Part shown: positions 7,593 through 15,381 of the stretch, in pieces | Numbering within the stretch: position 1 is the first letter of the stretch | How the letters are laid out: each line of letters begins with the position of its first letter | NCBI GenBank assembly: GCA_039183635.1 | Contig: JBCDBL010000082.1 | Location: 1 to 19,749 of the forward strand | Origin: JBCDBL01 sp039183635 | GTDB taxonomy: Bacteria; Pseudomonadota; Alphaproteobacteria; Caulobacterales; Parvularculaceae | Length of the DNA: 19,749 nt | Reading direction: 5' to 3' | Position numbers and translations under genes: made by a program | Notes under the pieces: model-generated | What the model saw: only the letters and a program-made list of their open reading frames with translations | Databases searched by the model: none | What the model was told of the DNA's origin: nothing

Positions 7593-8166
7593 TACAGTTT
7601 TCGCCTCGCCCCTTATCGCAGAGGCGCCTGACGGCCCCGCGTCGGCGGAGGGGCCTCAGCTTCGCCTGGTTGAGCGTCGAGACGTCGGCATGGTTCTCAT
7701 ACGCGGCAAACGGGAGAACCCTGCGTTCGTCTCCTATTTCGAATCTGTGTTGGGTGTCTCGCCGCCGGGGGAGCGCCTGAGCGTCGAGGCGCAGGCTTTC
7801 TCCATCGTTCGCATGGGGCGCACCGATTATCTTATCTCCGGGGAGATTAAAGCGATCGAAGACTTTGCGCGTCAGGCGGAGGCGGCGGCGGAAGGCGCGC
7901 CGTGCATCGCCGCAGAGATCACCCACGGCCGCATCGTCATCGATATGAAAGGGCCGGGCGCCGTCACGGTGCTTGCAAAGTCCTGCGGCCTTGACCTGCG
8001 GCCATCTGCATTTCCAGTAGGACTTGGCACGCGGACGCGGTTCGCCGATACTCTGGCGTATGTTGAGCGGCGCGCTGCGGACAGTTTCCGTTTGGTTTCT
8101 GATCGAGCGACGGGCGCTTTTTTTTGGGCTTGGTTAAAGGATGCCGGATCAGAGTTTTTAACGTGA
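7582..8166 (+). CDS. soxG: Sarcosine oxidase subunit gamma
   Basis: The gamma subunit of heterotetrameric sarcosine oxidase, 194 residues from the chosen start. It resembles a small GcvT/folate-binding-like fold and packs against the alpha subunit; it has no known catalytic residues. Recognisable parts are 'FASPLIAEA' near the start, 'GRTDYLISGE' in the middle, and the C-terminal 'RATGAFFWAWLKDAGSEF', where the family usually ends with a similar Phe-Trp-Trp/Ala-Trp pattern. I chose TTG 7582 because it has a strong AGGAG at the right spacing. ATG 7531 or 7561 would lengthen the N-terminus with residues that are only soxA in another frame. It overlaps soxA by 11 bases, and purU follows after 27 bases. 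Confidence 0.9.
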   Translation: MPDNTVFASPLIAEAPDGPASAEGPQLRLVERRDVGMVLIRGKRENPAFVSYFESVLGVSPPGERLSVEAQAFSIVRMGRTDYLISGEIKAIEDFARQAEAAAEGAPCIAAEITHGRIVIDMKGPGAVTVLAKSCGLDLRPSAFPVGLGTRTRFADTLAYVERRAADSFRLVSDRATGAFFWAWLKDAGSEFLT

Positions 8167-8193
8167 TCCGAGACGGGATGGGAGTATCGGCAA

Positions 8194-9063
8194 GTGATGT
8201 CTGACGGGCGTTTTATATTGACATTGTCATGTGAGGATAGGCCCGGCATTGTCGCCGCCGTGGCGAAATTTCTGCGGGATCATGACGGCACCATCATGGA
8301 GGCCGCGCAATACGGCGATGCGGAGACAAACAGGTTTTTCTTTCGCTCCGATTTTAAGGTGATCGGCGGCGTCGCCGAGGGAACGCTAGACGGTTTGGAA
8401 AATGCATTCCAGTCTATCGCGGACACGTTCGCCATGGAATGGCGCATTGACGACGTCTCGGTAAAACCACGTATCATGATCGCCGTTTCGAAGTTCGGCC
8501 ATTGCCTGAATGACCTTTTGTATCGTTGGCGGACGGGCGCGCTTCACGCTGAGATACCCGTCGTCATGTCCAACCATGACGACATGCGCGAACTCGTGGA
8601 ATGGCATGACATTCCATATGTTCATCTGCCTATTTCCAAGGAGACTAAGCCGCAGCAAGAAGCTGAAATATTAGGGCTTATGCAGGCGTATGACATAGAT
8701 CTGCTCGTGCTTGCACGATACATGCAAATTCTGTCCGACGACCTTTGCACAAAGCTGGAGCGGCGGTGCATTAACATTCACCATTCGTTTTTACCAAGCT
8801 TTAAAGGCGCCAAGCCTTATCACGCCGCGCACAAGCGTGGAGTAAAGCTTGTCGGTGCGACGGCGCATTTTGTAACGACGGACCTCGATGAAGGACCGAT
8901 CATCGAACAGGATATAATCCGTATTCGACATTCTGATACGGCGGAAGACTGCGTTGCGCGCGGGCGTGATTTGGAATCCGCCGTCCTCGCCCGCGCCGTC
9001 AGATGGTGGACGGAGCGCCGCGTCATGCTAAACGGCGACAAAACCGTTATTTTTGAAAAATAA
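8194..9063 (+). CDS. purU: Formyltetrahydrofolate deformylase
   Basis: It hydrolyses 10-formyl-tetrahydrofolate to formate and tetrahydrofolate. The protein has 289 residues, the family length. The N-terminal ACT domain (about 5-85, 'LTLSCEDRPGIVAAVAKFL') senses ligands. The C-terminal formyltransferase-fold domain (about 90-280) holds the catalytic Asn and His in 'INIHHSFLPSFKGAKPYH' and the catalytic Asp in 'TTDLDEGPIIEQD'. As the last gene of the sox operon it makes sense: sarcosine oxidase loads tetrahydrofolate with one-carbon units, and PurU can discharge the excess as formate and recycle the cofactor. The start is GTG 8194 or the next codon, ATG 8197; GGGAG at 8179-8183 stands 10 or 13 bases away, so the choice is open and affects one residue. 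Confidence 0.96.
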   Translation: MMSDGRFILTLSCEDRPGIVAAVAKFLRDHDGTIMEAAQYGDAETNRFFFRSDFKVIGGVAEGTLDGLENAFQSIADTFAMEWRIDDVSVKPRIMIAVSKFGHCLNDLLYRWRTGALHAEIPVVMSNHDDMRELVEWHDIPYVHLPISKETKPQQEAEILGLMQAYDIDLLVLARYMQILSDDLCTKLERRCINIHHSFLPSFKGAKPYHAAHKRGVKLVGATAHFVTTDLDEGPIIEQDIIRIRHSDTAEDCVARGRDLESAVLARAVRWWTERRVMLNGDKTVIFEK

Positions 9064-9074
9064 ACCTCTACCAT

Positions 9075-9124
9075 AGCGCATCTTGCGCTTTAAAGGCGAA
9101 TGCCGCTGCGCTTTGCGCAGACGG
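9075..9124. terminator. Tandem hairpins after purU, probable operon end
   Basis: AGCGCA (9075-9080) pairs with TGCGCT (9084-9089) around a 3-base loop. Fourteen bases on, CCGCTGCGC (9103-9111) pairs with GCGCAG-A-CGG (9115-9124) around TTT, with one bulged A. Both begin within 40 bases of the purU stop. Only short T-containing stretches follow, so they may act with Rho or as 3' stabilisers rather than as a classical terminator. Confidence 0.45.
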
Positions 9125-9316
9125 TAAATTGTTGCGTTGATCTGTGCGTTCAGCTCGGCACGTCTGTTCGTTTAAATAGTCAGTATAAAACTTATAAAGC
9201 GCCAGGCGCATTGCCGGGCTTGCTTATACGCTCATTTATGTTTCGCGCCTTTGAGGCTGTCTCAGAAACGCTATAGCGCTTGAGCTTTCTGGCGCCTTTA
9301 CGCGGCTAAAAATCTA

Positions 9317-9330
9317 TGGTAGCGCTATCG
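9317..9330. promoter_or_regulatory. LacI-family operator upstream of the dioxygenase operon
   Basis: The 14 bases TGGTAGCGCTATCG match the perfect dyad TGATAGCGCTATCA at 17012-17025 in 12 of 14 positions, including the full central TAGCGCTA. The length and central CG are typical of LacI/GalR-family operators. It lies 33 bases before the start codon of the dioxygenase gene, where bound repressor would block initiation or escape. Confidence 0.7.
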
Positions 9331-9363
9331 TAATTTTGAGGCCTGACGAAGGAGGGTGCGCCC

Positions 9364-10275
9364 ATGTTGTCTCAAGAACAGCTCGATACGTATTGGGAAA
9401 AAGGGTACGTCGTCGTTCCCGGTATGATGTCCGCCGAGGTTGTCGCCGATCTGTCCGACGCCGTGGATTCGTTTGTGGAGGCGTCGCGAAAGATCGACAA
9501 AAGCGACGGCGTTTTCGACATTGATGACGCGCACACGGCGGAAAATCCGATTTTGCGACGCATTAAAAACCCGCAAGACCAGCATTCCGCCTTTAAAGCG
9601 GTCTTGTCGAACCCCCGGGTTGTGCAGGCTTTAACACAAATTCTGGGGCCGAACGTTCGGCTTTACACCGGAACGCAGAAGGTGAATTTAAAGCCTGTCG
9701 GCGAACAGGCGCCTGTGAATTGGCACCAGGACTGGGCCACCTATCCCCATACGAACGACAGCCTCGTGGCCATGAGCGTCTTTATTGACGATGTCACTGA
9801 GGAGAACGGGCCGATATTAGGCGTTCCCGGCACTCATCGCGGTCCGGCGTATGACCACAATGGCGAAGACGGTTTTTTTGTCGGCGCTATTGATGCGAAA
9901 AAAACCGGCTTGGATGTTTCAAAGGCTGAATCCCTGACGGGACCGGCCGGCTCGGTTAGCTTTCACCATGTGCGGGTTGTTCACGGTTCTGTTGTAAATC
10001 GCTCCGACCACACGCGGCGTTTGCTGATTTACGCGTGCGCCGCCGCAGACGCCTGGCCGCTGTCGGGCACGTACACCCCGCGCATCATCGGGCCGAAGGA
10101 GGGCGAAAGCCTCACCCTTGAGGAGTATGACGCGCGCATGATCTCCGGGGAGGCGACTTTGGAACCGCGCCTTGAGAAAGTGCCGGCCCGCCTGCCGCAA
10201 CCGATCGCGCGAAACGCTGGCTCGGTCTACGAGATCCAGCGGAATTTCGAAGGCTCGATCGACAAGGATTTTTAG
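9364..10275 (+). CDS. Phytanoyl-CoA dioxygenase (PhyH) family Fe(II)/2-oxoglutarate hydroxylase
   Basis: A 303-residue cytoplasmic non-haem iron oxygenase that couples decarboxylation of 2-oxoglutarate to hydroxylation (or oxidative demethylation) of a small substrate. The iron triad is visible: His121 and Asp123 in 'NWHQDWATYP', and distal His207 in 'VRVVHGSV'. Arg218, eleven residues on, is placed to bind 2-oxoglutarate, as in human PhyH. 'GPILGVPGTHRGP' is the usual strand after the first ligands. It starts at ATG 9364 with AAGGAGG 8 bases upstream. It heads a four-gene unit behind a LacI-type operator, and the next gene starts after 12 bases. The family acts on CoA esters, ectoine, mitomycin-like compounds and amino acids; nothing here fixes the substrate. 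The ring-opening and PLP neighbours suggest a cyclic amide or amino acid derivative. Confidence 0.9.
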   Translation: MLSQEQLDTYWEKGYVVVPGMMSAEVVADLSDAVDSFVEASRKIDKSDGVFDIDDAHTAENPILRRIKNPQDQHSAFKAVLSNPRVVQALTQILGPNVRLYTGTQKVNLKPVGEQAPVNWHQDWATYPHTNDSLVAMSVFIDDVTEENGPILGVPGTHRGPAYDHNGEDGFFVGAIDAKKTGLDVSKAESLTGPAGSVSFHHVRVVHGSVVNRSDHTRRLLIYACAAADAWPLSGTYTPRIIGPKEGESLTLEEYDARMISGEATLEPRLEKVPARLPQPIARNAGSVYEIQRNFEGSIDKDF

Positions 10276-10287
10276 AGGCCTATAGCT

Positions 10288-11457
10288 ATGTCGCGCGCCG
10301 CCTCCCATAAGGACGCCCGTCTGTTCGCCGGTCTTGATTGGCGGGAGCTGGATACCCCGTGCCTCACCATCGATCTTGATATCCTTGAACGGAACATCAA
10401 GCTGATGGCGGATTTTCTGGCGCTGCACGGCAAACACTGCCGGCCGCATTTTAAAGCGCATATGTGCGCGGGCGTCGCCGAAAAACAAATGGCCGCCGGT
10501 GCCATTGGGTTATGCGCGGCCAAGGTGAGCGCGGCGGAAGTCCTCGCCGATCATGGAATAACCGACATTCTGCTCGCCAATCAGGTGAACGTTCCCGTTA
10601 AAATCAAGCGATTGATGGCGCTTGCCGCACGCTCCGACGTCAAGGTTCTGGCCGATACGCCGGAAAATATCGAACAGCTGAGCGCCGCCGCTGTCGCCGC
10701 GGATGTCACGCTCGGCGTTCTTGTGGAGGTCCGGGCCCGGAGCGATCTTAGCACCTACGCCAAAGGGTATACCCGCAATGGCATCGACACGGCAGACGAG
10801 GCTCTATCGGCGGCCAAGGCGATCGACGCTGCGCCCGGCCTCATCTTCAAGGGCGTTATGGCCTATGAAGGACCGCACCCGAAAGTGCAAGACCCTGAAG
10901 TGCGCCGTACGGCGATTTTAAAAGATTTTTCCGTTTTCTTTGAGTTTCTGGAAAAGGCGGAACGGGCCGGTCTGGCCTGCGAGATCGTATCCGCCGGCGG
11001 CACGGCGACCTACCATGTGACAGGGCTGATCGATCCTGTAACGGAGCTTCAGCCGGGGTCCTACGCCACGATGAACACGTTGAAGACGCCGCTCGCGCCA
11101 GATTTCGACCAGTCGCTGCACCTTGTGACCTCCGTCGTCGGCCGTCCGGAGCCCGAGACGGCGGTCCTCGATGTTGGGATGAAGAGCCTTAAAATGAGCA
11201 AGCAGGACACGACGGAGGAGGATCGCGACCGTCCGCCGGCTGTTTCCGTCGACGGGTTGGCGCTGCATCATCTGTCTGAGGAGCATGCTGCGGCGCGCCT
11301 CAGCGGCGAAGCGCTCGATCTCAAAATCGCCGACCGCGTTATGATCGCGCCGAGCTACGGCGCCCCGACGATAAATTACCATGACCGGATCTATGCGTTG
11401 CGCGGCGGCGTTGTGGAGGACGTTTGGCGCGTCGATGCGCGGGGATGCTCCCAATAA
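10288..11457 (+). CDS. DSD1 / D-threonine aldolase-like fold-III PLP protein lacking the metal-site residues
   Basis: A 389-residue protein with the alanine-racemase-type N-terminal barrel and a C-terminal beta domain. The N-terminus 'LDTPCLTIDLDILERNI' and the PLP lysine, Lys56 in 'RPHFKAHMC', are typical of the D-serine dehydratase, D-threonine aldolase and 3-hydroxy-D-aspartate aldolase group. 'VSAGGTATYH' (234-243) is the phosphate-binding loop and 'LSEEHA' (329-334) is conserved. In characterised members a divalent metal is held by a His-x-Cys or His-x-Asp pair just before 'PT-N'. Here that stretch reads Ser356-Tyr-Gly-Ala359-Pro-Thr, so both ligands appear to be lost. It may be a retro-aldolase or dehydratase working without this metal, a racemase, or a different PLP reaction. 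It is the second gene of the dioxygenase operon, 12 bases after gene one and 50 before hyuA. Confidence 0.82.
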   Translation: MSRAASHKDARLFAGLDWRELDTPCLTIDLDILERNIKLMADFLALHGKHCRPHFKAHMCAGVAEKQMAAGAIGLCAAKVSAAEVLADHGITDILLANQVNVPVKIKRLMALAARSDVKVLADTPENIEQLSAAAVAADVTLGVLVEVRARSDLSTYAKGYTRNGIDTADEALSAAKAIDAAPGLIFKGVMAYEGPHPKVQDPEVRRTAILKDFSVFFEFLEKAERAGLACEIVSAGGTATYHVTGLIDPVTELQPGSYATMNTLKTPLAPDFDQSLHLVTSVVGRPEPETAVLDVGMKSLKMSKQDTTEEDRDRPPAVSVDGLALHHLSEEHAAARLSGEALDLKIADRVMIAPSYGAPTINYHDRIYALRGGVVEDVWRVDARGCSQ

Positions 11458-11507
11458 CAAAATACCGGGGCGCCTGGCGCTTCGATAATATATGAAAGGC
11501 TGATTTT

Positions 11508-13598
11508 ATGAGCGAGTACCGCTTGGGCGTCGATATCGGCGGCACATTCACCGACATCGTTCTGGTGCGCCGCGACGGCGTTCTGTTCAGTAAAAAAATC
11601 CTCTCAACGCCCCATGATTACAGCGAGGCGATTGAGGAGGGCGTGCGCCAACTGTTGAACGAGACGGAGGTCGCGCCCGGCGAAATAACGGAGTTCGGAC
11701 ACGGAACGACGGTCGCCACCAACACGATCATTGAGCGCAAGGGCGTGAAAGTGGCCCTCGTCACCACCAAAGGTTTCCGCGACGTGCTTGAGCTTGGCCG
11801 TTATCGCGTGCCGCGGCTCTACGACCTCGCATGGGCGAAGCCTGAACCGCTTGTCGAGCGCCGCTTTCGCTTCGAAGTGCCGGAGCGGCAGAACGCGGCC
11901 GGAGAAGAGCTCGTTCCTGTGGACCTTAACGCCGTCGACGACATCGCCGAGGCGTTGAACGTCCACGGCATAAACTCCGTCGCGATTTGCTTTTTGCATT
12001 CCTACGCCTCCGGCGCCCATGAGGCCGAGGTCGCCAGGCGCTTGAACGAGGTGTCGTCCGGTTTGTCGATCTCCGCGTCTTCGGAGCTGATGCCGCAAAT
12101 TCAGGAATATGAGCGCACCAGCACGACAGTGGTGAACGCCTACCTGCGGCCGATTATTCAGCACTATGTGGAGTCCTTGCAAAACCGCCTGAACGCCATC
12201 GGCGTGACGGCGCCCTTGCGCATCATGCAGTCGAGCGGCGCGATGTTGCCTGGTAAAACGGCGGCCGACCGGCCCGTTTATATTATCGAGTCCGGCCCCG
12301 CCGCCGGCGTGGTCGGCGCCCGGGAGATTGCGGACGAAAGAGATCTCGGCGACGTTATTGTTTTCGATATGGGCGGGACGACGGCCAAGGCGTCGATTGT
12401 TGCCGGCGGCGCCTTTTCCATGATGCCGGAAACCGAAGTGGGCGGCGGCGCGGCCCTTGGCGGACACAGATTGATCAAGGGCGCAGGCTATATCGTCCAG
12501 GCGCCGACGATTGACATCGCCGAGGTCGGGGCCGGCGGCGGCAGCATCGCCCATGTGGATGCGGCCGGCGGCCTCAAAGTCGGCCCGGAAAGCGCCGGGG
12601 CAAGCCCTGGGCCGGCCTGTTACGACCGCGGCGGCGAACAGCCGACGGTGACTGACGCCAATTTGCTGCTTGGTTATCTCAACCCGGACCGTCTTGTCGG
12701 CGGTGAGCTGACGATACGCCGGGACAAGTCCGAGGCGACGGTGGGCGCCCTTGGCGCGTCGCTGGGGCTCGACCTTATGGAGACCGCTTTCGGCATTCAT
12801 CAGCTGGCGAACAGCAACATGCTGCGCGCCTTGAAAAGCGTCACCATCGAGCGGGGGTTCGATCCTTCGAAATTCACGCTGTTCGCCATCGGCGGCAACG
12901 GCGGCGTCCACGGCTGGGGCATGGCCGAAGCGCTGGATATTCGCCGGGTTGTCATTCCACCGGTCTCGGGCCTGTTCAGCGCCCTTGGACTTCTGTTTGT
13001 GGATGTGCAGCGTGAAGCGGTGCAGGCGTACTATAAACCTTTCGCCGATATTGATTTGGACGAGGTCAACCAGAAAGTCGCGGCGTTGAAGGACAATGTG
13101 CACGATATGCTGGCGGCGGATGGTTTTGACGACCGTTCCGCCCACCGCATGCGGTTATTCTTCGGTCTGAAGTACCAGGGGCAGATGGAGAGCCTGACCA
13201 TTGAGGCGCCGATGGACACGATGACCGTGGCTTATCTTAGCGAGCTTGCCGAGGCGTTCGGGGCGGAGCATGAACGCGGCTTTGGGTACCGGTCGGACAA
13301 AGAGCCGTTACAGGTCGTCTCCCTCAAAGTCGAAGGCATGGTCATCAGTGATGAGGCCCGCGTGCCGGAGAAAGTGGAGCGCGGCGACCGCCGGCGTATC
13401 GATGTCGGCGGCGCCCGTCAGGTCTATTTCGGGGAGGCGCGCGGCTGGCGCGACGCCGTTTTACGCGACAGGGCGAGCCTTGTCGAAGGCCCGCTCGAAG
13501 GGCCGGCCGTCATCGAAGAGTATGACTGCACAACCGTCGTGCCGCCGGACTGGACCGCGACGCTCGACGAATGGAACAATATCATCCTGACACGGTAA
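11508..13598 (+). CDS. hyuA: Hydantoinase/oxoprolinase family protein, subunit A
   Basis: A 696-residue member of the ATP-dependent hydantoinase/5-oxoprolinase A family (N-methylhydantoinase A, acetone carboxylase beta relatives). The actin-like ATPase phosphate loop 'VDIGGTFTDIVL' begins at residue 8, 'GHGTTVATNTIIER' follows at about 65, and a second phosphate motif 'VIFDMGGTTAKASIV' lies near residue 283 after 'SGPAAGVVGA'. 'GGGSIAHVD' and 'GPESAGASPGPACYDRGG' are family signatures. The subunit phosphorylates the amide oxygen of a lactam, hydantoin or similar substrate so that the partner B subunit can complete ring opening. It lies 47 bases before hyuB on the same strand. The substrate cannot be read from the sequence: 5-oxoproline, hydantoins, N-methylhydantoin and ketones are all known in the family. 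Confidence 0.92.
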   Translation: MSEYRLGVDIGGTFTDIVLVRRDGVLFSKKILSTPHDYSEAIEEGVRQLLNETEVAPGEITEFGHGTTVATNTIIERKGVKVALVTTKGFRDVLELGRYRVPRLYDLAWAKPEPLVERRFRFEVPERQNAAGEELVPVDLNAVDDIAEALNVHGINSVAICFLHSYASGAHEAEVARRLNEVSSGLSISASSELMPQIQEYERTSTTVVNAYLRPIIQHYVESLQNRLNAIGVTAPLRIMQSSGAMLPGKTAADRPVYIIESGPAAGVVGAREIADERDLGDVIVFDMGGTTAKASIVAGGAFSMMPETEVGGGAALGGHRLIKGAGYIVQAPTIDIAEVGAGGGSIAHVDAAGGLKVGPESAGASPGPACYDRGGEQPTVTDANLLLGYLNPDRLVGGELTIRRDKSEATVGALGASLGLDLMETAFGIHQLANSNMLRALKSVTIERGFDPSKFTLFAIGGNGGVHGWGMAEALDIRRVVIPPVSGLFSALGLLFVDVQREAVQAYYKPFADIDLDEVNQKVAALKDNVHDMLAADGFDDRSAHRMRLFFGLKYQGQMESLTIEAPMDTMTVAYLSELAEAFGAEHERGFGYRSDKEPLQVVSLKVEGMVISDEARVPEKVERGDRRRIDVGGARQVYFGEARGWRDAVLRDRASLVEGPLEGPAVIEEYDCTTVVPPDWTATLDEWNNIILTR

Positions 13599-13645
13599 GA
13601 GGCGGAGTTATCCGCAGACAAGATTGGCGAAAGAGGGCCGCACCC

Positions 13646-15370
13646 ATGAAAATCAATCCGATCACCAGAGACATCATCCGAAACGCGCTCGCGACCGTGG
13701 CCGACAACATGATTGTCACTGTGGTCCAGACCGCGCGCTCCCCGATTGTGAAGAACAAGCTTGATTTCTCCACGGCGATTTGCACCGCCGACGGCGATCT
13801 TGCCGGGCAGGGGCTCGCTCTGCCGGCCCACCTCGGGGCGATCATGCCGCCGCTGAAGGCCGTCATTGAGGATTTTAAAGGCGATATAAATCCCGGGGAC
13901 GTCTTCATCAACAACGACCCCTATCGCGGCGGCAGCCACCTGATCGACATTTTCATGTTTCAGCCGATTTTCGATGGCGGCGATCTGGTGGCGTTTGCGT
14001 CTATCATTATTCACCATACGGATATCGGCGGTCGGGTCGCCGGGGGGCAGGCGTCTGACAATACCGAGATATATCAAGAGGGGCTTCGCATCCCCCCGCT
14101 AAAAATTGTTGAAAAGGGCGTGCGCAACGACACCGTGTTTAAAATGATCGAAGCCAATGTCCGCGTGCCCCATCGCGTGATCGGCGACGTCATGGCGCAA
14201 CTGGCGTCCTTGCGTCTCGCCGAAGCGGAGATGCAAAAGCTGATCTCCGAATATGGCGGTGCGACACTGAAGGCGTATATGGGTGATCTGATCGATTACA
14301 CCGAGCGTCTTACTCGCGCCGCCATCACAGAATTGCCCGACGGCGAGGCGGAGTTTGAAGACGTCATCGACGACGACGGTGTGAGCGACGATCCCATCGT
14401 CATCAAGTGCAAACTCACCATCAAGGGCGACGAAGTGACGGCCGATTTCGCCGGAACGTCCGCCCAGACGAAGTCCTCCATCAATCCCAATGTGGAGTTC
14501 ACTTGGTCGTGCGTCTATGCAGCGATCCGAACTGTGCTCGATCCGCTGCATCCGAACAATTACGGTTTTCACAAGCCGATCAACATCGTCACCACGCCGG
14601 GCACATTCGTACACCCTGTGTTTCCCGCCGCCTTCGCCGCCCGCGGCCTCGCGTCCCACCGGGTGCGTCAGGTGGTTTTGGGGGCCATGGCGAAACTGAT
14701 GCCGGAGCGGATGCCGGCCTGTTATGGCGGCTCGGAATGCATGGTCGGGTTTTACGGCCGCAAGGAAAACGGCGACATGTTCCTGTGCAACGAAGGGCAG
14801 AACACGACGAGCCTCGGCGGCGGCCCCGACCGCGACGGCCAGGACGGCGCGGCCTTTCCCCTCTCCAATGTGGCGAACACGCCGATTGAGCTTATCGAAA
14901 CGGAGAACCCGATCCTCGTGGAGGAATACGGATTTTTACCCAGCACGGGCGGTCCGGGGCGTTACCGCGGGGGGCTTGGCGTCGTTAAACAATGGCGATG
15001 CCTTACCGATGACGTAACGGCGCAATTGCGCTCCGACCGTTATCACACGCCGCCCTGGGGTCTGTGGGGCGGCAAGCCTGGGGCGCCGGGCCGCATCATC
15101 GTGAACCCAGGGGCGCCGTCGGAATATCAGCCGCCGTCGAAGGGCCGCGTTCAACTGAACGCCGGCGATGTCATCCGTACGGAAATGCCGGGCGCCGGCG
15201 GTTTCGAACCCGCGTTTCAACGCGACCCGGAAGCGGTCGCCGATGACGTCCGTCAGGAGAAAATGACCATTGATCACGCCCGCACGGCCTACGGCGTTGT
15301 CGTTGATCCGAAGACCTTTGAGGTGAACGGGGTTGAAACCGCTGCATTGCGCGCGAAAGCGGCGGAGTAG
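13646..15370 (+). CDS. hyuB: Hydantoinase/oxoprolinase family protein, subunit B
   Basis: A 574-residue partner of the preceding subunit; together they form an ATP-dependent amidohydrolase. Family motifs are 'TARSPIVKNKLDFS' (about 29-42), 'GDVFINNDPYRGGSHLIDI' (about 83-101), 'HHTDIGGRVAGG' (about 120-131), and 'GGGPDRDGQDGAAFP', with 'GGPGRYRGGLG' near the C-terminus. The Asp and His residues in the ND-PY and HHTD motifs are the likely metal or catalytic ligands in this family. The start is ATG 13646 with AAAGAGGG 8 bases upstream; the frame is open back to 13571, but those 25 codons overlap the end of hyuA and look unlike the family. It is the last gene of the operon; its stop is 11 bases from the stop of the convergent LamB/YcsF gene, leaving no room for a separate terminator. 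Confidence 0.92.
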   Translation: MKINPITRDIIRNALATVADNMIVTVVQTARSPIVKNKLDFSTAICTADGDLAGQGLALPAHLGAIMPPLKAVIEDFKGDINPGDVFINNDPYRGGSHLIDIFMFQPIFDGGDLVAFASIIIHHTDIGGRVAGGQASDNTEIYQEGLRIPPLKIVEKGVRNDTVFKMIEANVRVPHRVIGDVMAQLASLRLAEAEMQKLISEYGGATLKAYMGDLIDYTERLTRAAITELPDGEAEFEDVIDDDGVSDDPIVIKCKLTIKGDEVTADFAGTSAQTKSSINPNVEFTWSCVYAAIRTVLDPLHPNNYGFHKPINIVTTPGTFVHPVFPAAFAARGLASHRVRQVVLGAMAKLMPERMPACYGGSECMVGFYGRKENGDMFLCNEGQNTTSLGGGPDRDGQDGAAFPLSNVANTPIELIETENPILVEEYGFLPSTGGPGRYRGGLGVVKQWRCLTDDVTAQLRSDRYHTPPWGLWGGKPGAPGRIIVNPGAPSEYQPPSKGRVQLNAGDVIRTEMPGAGGFEPAFQRDPEAVADDVRQEKMTIDHARTAYGVVVDPKTFEVNGVETAALRAKAAE

Positions 15371-15381
15371 CGGGCGAGATA

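Larger units (their letters stand above)
9064..9363. other. 300-base intergenic control region between purU and the dioxygenase operon
   Basis: No convincing open frame is present. It holds two adjacent hairpins after purU (9075-9089 and 9103-9124), a 10-bp dyad CGCTATAGCG (9269-9278), a LacI-type operator (9317-9330) and a strong ribosome site, AAGGAGG (9349-9355), 8 bases before the next start. AT-rich stretches near 9170-9198 could hold a promoter, but I cannot assign -35 and -10 boxes with confidence. Confidence 0.6.

Noticed and set aside
9064..9363. A small RNA or riboswitch in the purU-phyH gap.
   Set aside because: The hairpins are simple, and I recognise no known riboswitch core such as those for glycine or tetrahydrofolate; there is no support beyond base pairing.
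9364..10275. The dioxygenase as an ectoine hydroxylase (EctD).
   Set aside because: It shares only the PhyH-type iron site; EctD-specific segments are not visible and there are no ectoine genes nearby.
9197..11482. A 13-base inverted match, AAGCGCCAGGCGC at 9197-9209 and its reverse complement at 11470-11482.
   Set aside because: Matches of this length are expected by chance in about 20 kb of GC-rich DNA, and no third copy or conserved context was seen.
11604..13145. A 513-codon open frame on the minus strand, opposite hyuA.
   Set aside because: It is an antisense shadow caused by GC-rich codon use; its product is Arg/His-rich with no domain, while the plus strand encodes a clear hydantoinase A.
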